From: Halotalea alkalilenta DSM 17697
GTDB taxonomy: Bacteria; Pseudomonadota; Gammaproteobacteria; Pseudomonadales; Halomonadaceae
Length of the DNA: 64,000 nt
Reading direction: 5' to 3'
Assembly: GCF_000621205.1 (NCBI RefSeq)
Contig: NZ_KK211226.1
Location: 96,001 to 160,000 of the forward strand
Part shown: positions 62,796 through 64,000 of the stretch, piece by piece
How the letters are laid out: the number at the start of each line of letters is the position of its first letter
Position numbering within the stretch: the stretch's first letter is position 1
Position numbers and translations under genes: made by a program
Notes under the pieces: model-generated
The model's database searches: none
What the model was told of the DNA's origin: nothing
The model's input: only the letters and a program-made list of their open reading frames with translations

Positions 62796-64000
62796 TCAAC
62801 GCACCAGGCAGGGGCGCTTGGGATCGAAGCGCCAGCCCTCGATGAAGTATTGCATCGTCGCCGCGTCGTCGCGTCCGGCCTTACCAAATGCCAGGTAGCG
62901 CTGATGCGCCAGCTCGATCTGCTGCTCATCGAGCTCGATCCCAAGCCCTGGCCGCTTCGGCACGGCGATGCGACCATCTTCGATCCGCAGCGGGTCGACG
63001 GTGAGACGCTCGCCGTCCTGCCAGATCCAATGGGTGTCGATTGCGGTGATCTCGCCCGGACAGGCGGCGGCGACGTGGGTCATCATCGCGAGCGAAACAT
63101 CGAAGTGATTGTTCGAGTGCGAGCCCCAAGTCATGCCGAGGCGATCGCACATCTCGCCCACCGCCACCGCACCCTGCATGGTCCAGAAGTGGCAGTCGGC
63201 GAGCGGGATGTCGACGGCGCGCTGGCCGATCGCGTGATGCAGCTGGCGGAAATCGGTGGCGATCATGTTGGTCGCGGTGGGAATACCGCTGCGCCGGCGG
63301 AACTCCGCCATGGTTTCCCTACCGGAGTAGCCCCCCTCCGCCCCGCAGGGGTCCTCGGCATAAGAGAGGATGCCTTTGAGCGGGGCCAGGTAGCGTAGCG
63401 CCTCATCCAGCGACCAGGCGCCGTTGGGGTCGAGGGTCACCCGTGCCTGCGGGAAGGCGCGATGGATCGCCCGGATGCATTCGGCCTCGAGCTCGCCATC
63501 GAGCACGCCCCCCTTGAGCTTGAAATCCTTGAAACCATATTTCTGCTGGGCGGCCACCGCCAGCGCGGCAACAGCGTCGGGGCCCAGCGCCTCGCGATCG
63601 CGCAGGTAGTCCCAGTCCGAGGCGCACTGCTCCCGCTGCGCGCGGCGATACGGCAGTCCGGTGCGCTGGCTATCGCCAATCAGGAAGAGATAGCCGAGCG
63701 CCTCGACGCTATCGCGCTGCTGGCCCTCCTGGCCGAGCAGCTCGGCGACCGGCAGCCCGATGGCCTGGCCGTGGAGATCGAGCAGCGCCGACTCCACCGC
63801 GGTGACGACATGGACCAGCACGCGCAGGTCGAAGGTCTGCAGGCCGCGCTCACCGCTGTCGCGATCGGCGAAGCGTGACTTGATCTCGCGCAGGATGCGC
63901 TTGTACTCGTGCGCATGGCGTCCTTCCACCAACGGGATGCAGGCTTGGAGTACGTCGAGGATGCCTTGTCCGCCGGGTACCTCGCCGGCGCCCTTGCGAC
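62796..64000 (-). CDS. Glucarate dehydratase paralogue (5' end outside the window)
   Basis: A second enolase-superfamily glucarate dehydratase, 400 codons visible; about 45 N-terminal residues are beyond the edge. The visible part starts in the family segment [20 protein letters not shown]. All catalytic motifs are kept: [26 protein letters not shown] and [11 protein letters not shown], followed by [11 protein letters not shown]. It is therefore probably active, unlike some GudX proteins. It converges on gntR, 29 bp apart. An alternative role is in an idarate or galactarate branch. Confidence 0.93.
   Translation of the reverse strand, partial: RKGAGEVPGGQGILDVLQACIPLVEGRHAHEYKRILREIKSRFADRDSGERGLQTFDLRVLVHVVTAVESALLDLHGQAIGLPVAELLGQEGQQRDSVEALGYLFLIGDSQRTGLPYRRAQREQCASDWDYLRDREALGPDAVAALAVAAQQKYGFKDFKLKGGVLDGELEAECIRAIHRAFPQARVTLDPNGAWSLDEALRYLAPLKGILSYAEDPCGAEGGYSGRETMAEFRRRSGIPTATNMIATDFRQLHHAIGQRAVDIPLADCHFWTMQGAVAVGEMCDRLGMTWGSHSNNHFDVSLAMMTHVAAACPGEITAIDTHWIWQDGERLTVDPLRIEDGRIAVPKRPGLGIELDEQQIELAHQRYLAFGKAGRDDAATMQYFIEGWRFDPKRPCLVR

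Overview
The window looks like a chromosome segment of a high-GC gammaproteobacterium, most likely a member of the Halomonadaceae (Halomonas/Kushneria/Halotalea type). The protein families, the zapA-6S RNA-ygfA order, the ubiH/ubiI pair, the glyQS-gmhB neighbourhood and the large LPS-core cluster all fit. This is an inference; no rRNA gene is present to confirm it. glyQS and gmhB lie near oriC in Pseudomonas, and three parS-like palindromes in this window suggest an origin-proximal position here too.

Layout. 1-11.9 kb is housekeeping: rsmE, secB and a membrane rhodanese on the minus strand, envC-ctpA, then ubiI-ubiH-ygfB facing zapA-6S RNA-ygfA, then pyrC, with two very small membrane proteins. 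12.2-15.4 kb is an AT-rich island bounded by 40-bp direct repeats of the 3' end of ilvA. It holds an orphan Tyr/Asn-rich protein and a tandem family of four-helix membrane proteins whose middle copy has decayed. 15.3-20.4 kb carries ilvA, rpiA, a GlxA-type regulator and an MFS transporter. 20.5-21.0 kb is a minisatellite of fifteen 32-bp units, followed by a SNF2-family helicase.

24-42 kb is mainly LPS inner-core synthesis: waaA, hldE, two GT9 and one GT4 glycosyltransferases, kdkA, a GT2 transferase, waaF, hldD and gmhB. Interleaved are nitronate monooxygenase, GST, a lipoprotein, glyQS, crcB under a fluoride riboswitch, and an AlkX-type DNA glycosylase. 43-46.3 kb is a polar amino acid ABC importer preceded by a well-initiated 31-codon leader ORF. 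46.4-52.2 kb holds a glycine-zipper protein and the electron-transfer flavoprotein system (ETF-QO, etfB-etfA).

52.3-64 kb is a sugar-diacid catabolic region with two modules. Module 1 is glucarate dehydratase, a TctCBA tripartite transporter and an Ldh-family dehydrogenase. Module 2 is a second TctCBA, a GntR/FCD regulator and a second glucarate dehydratase cut by the window end. Nearly identical 18-bp operator-like sequences precede both modules, so one GntR protein probably controls both. A gene-free stretch packed with two alternating dispersed repeats (A and B) separates them; the same pair opens the window.
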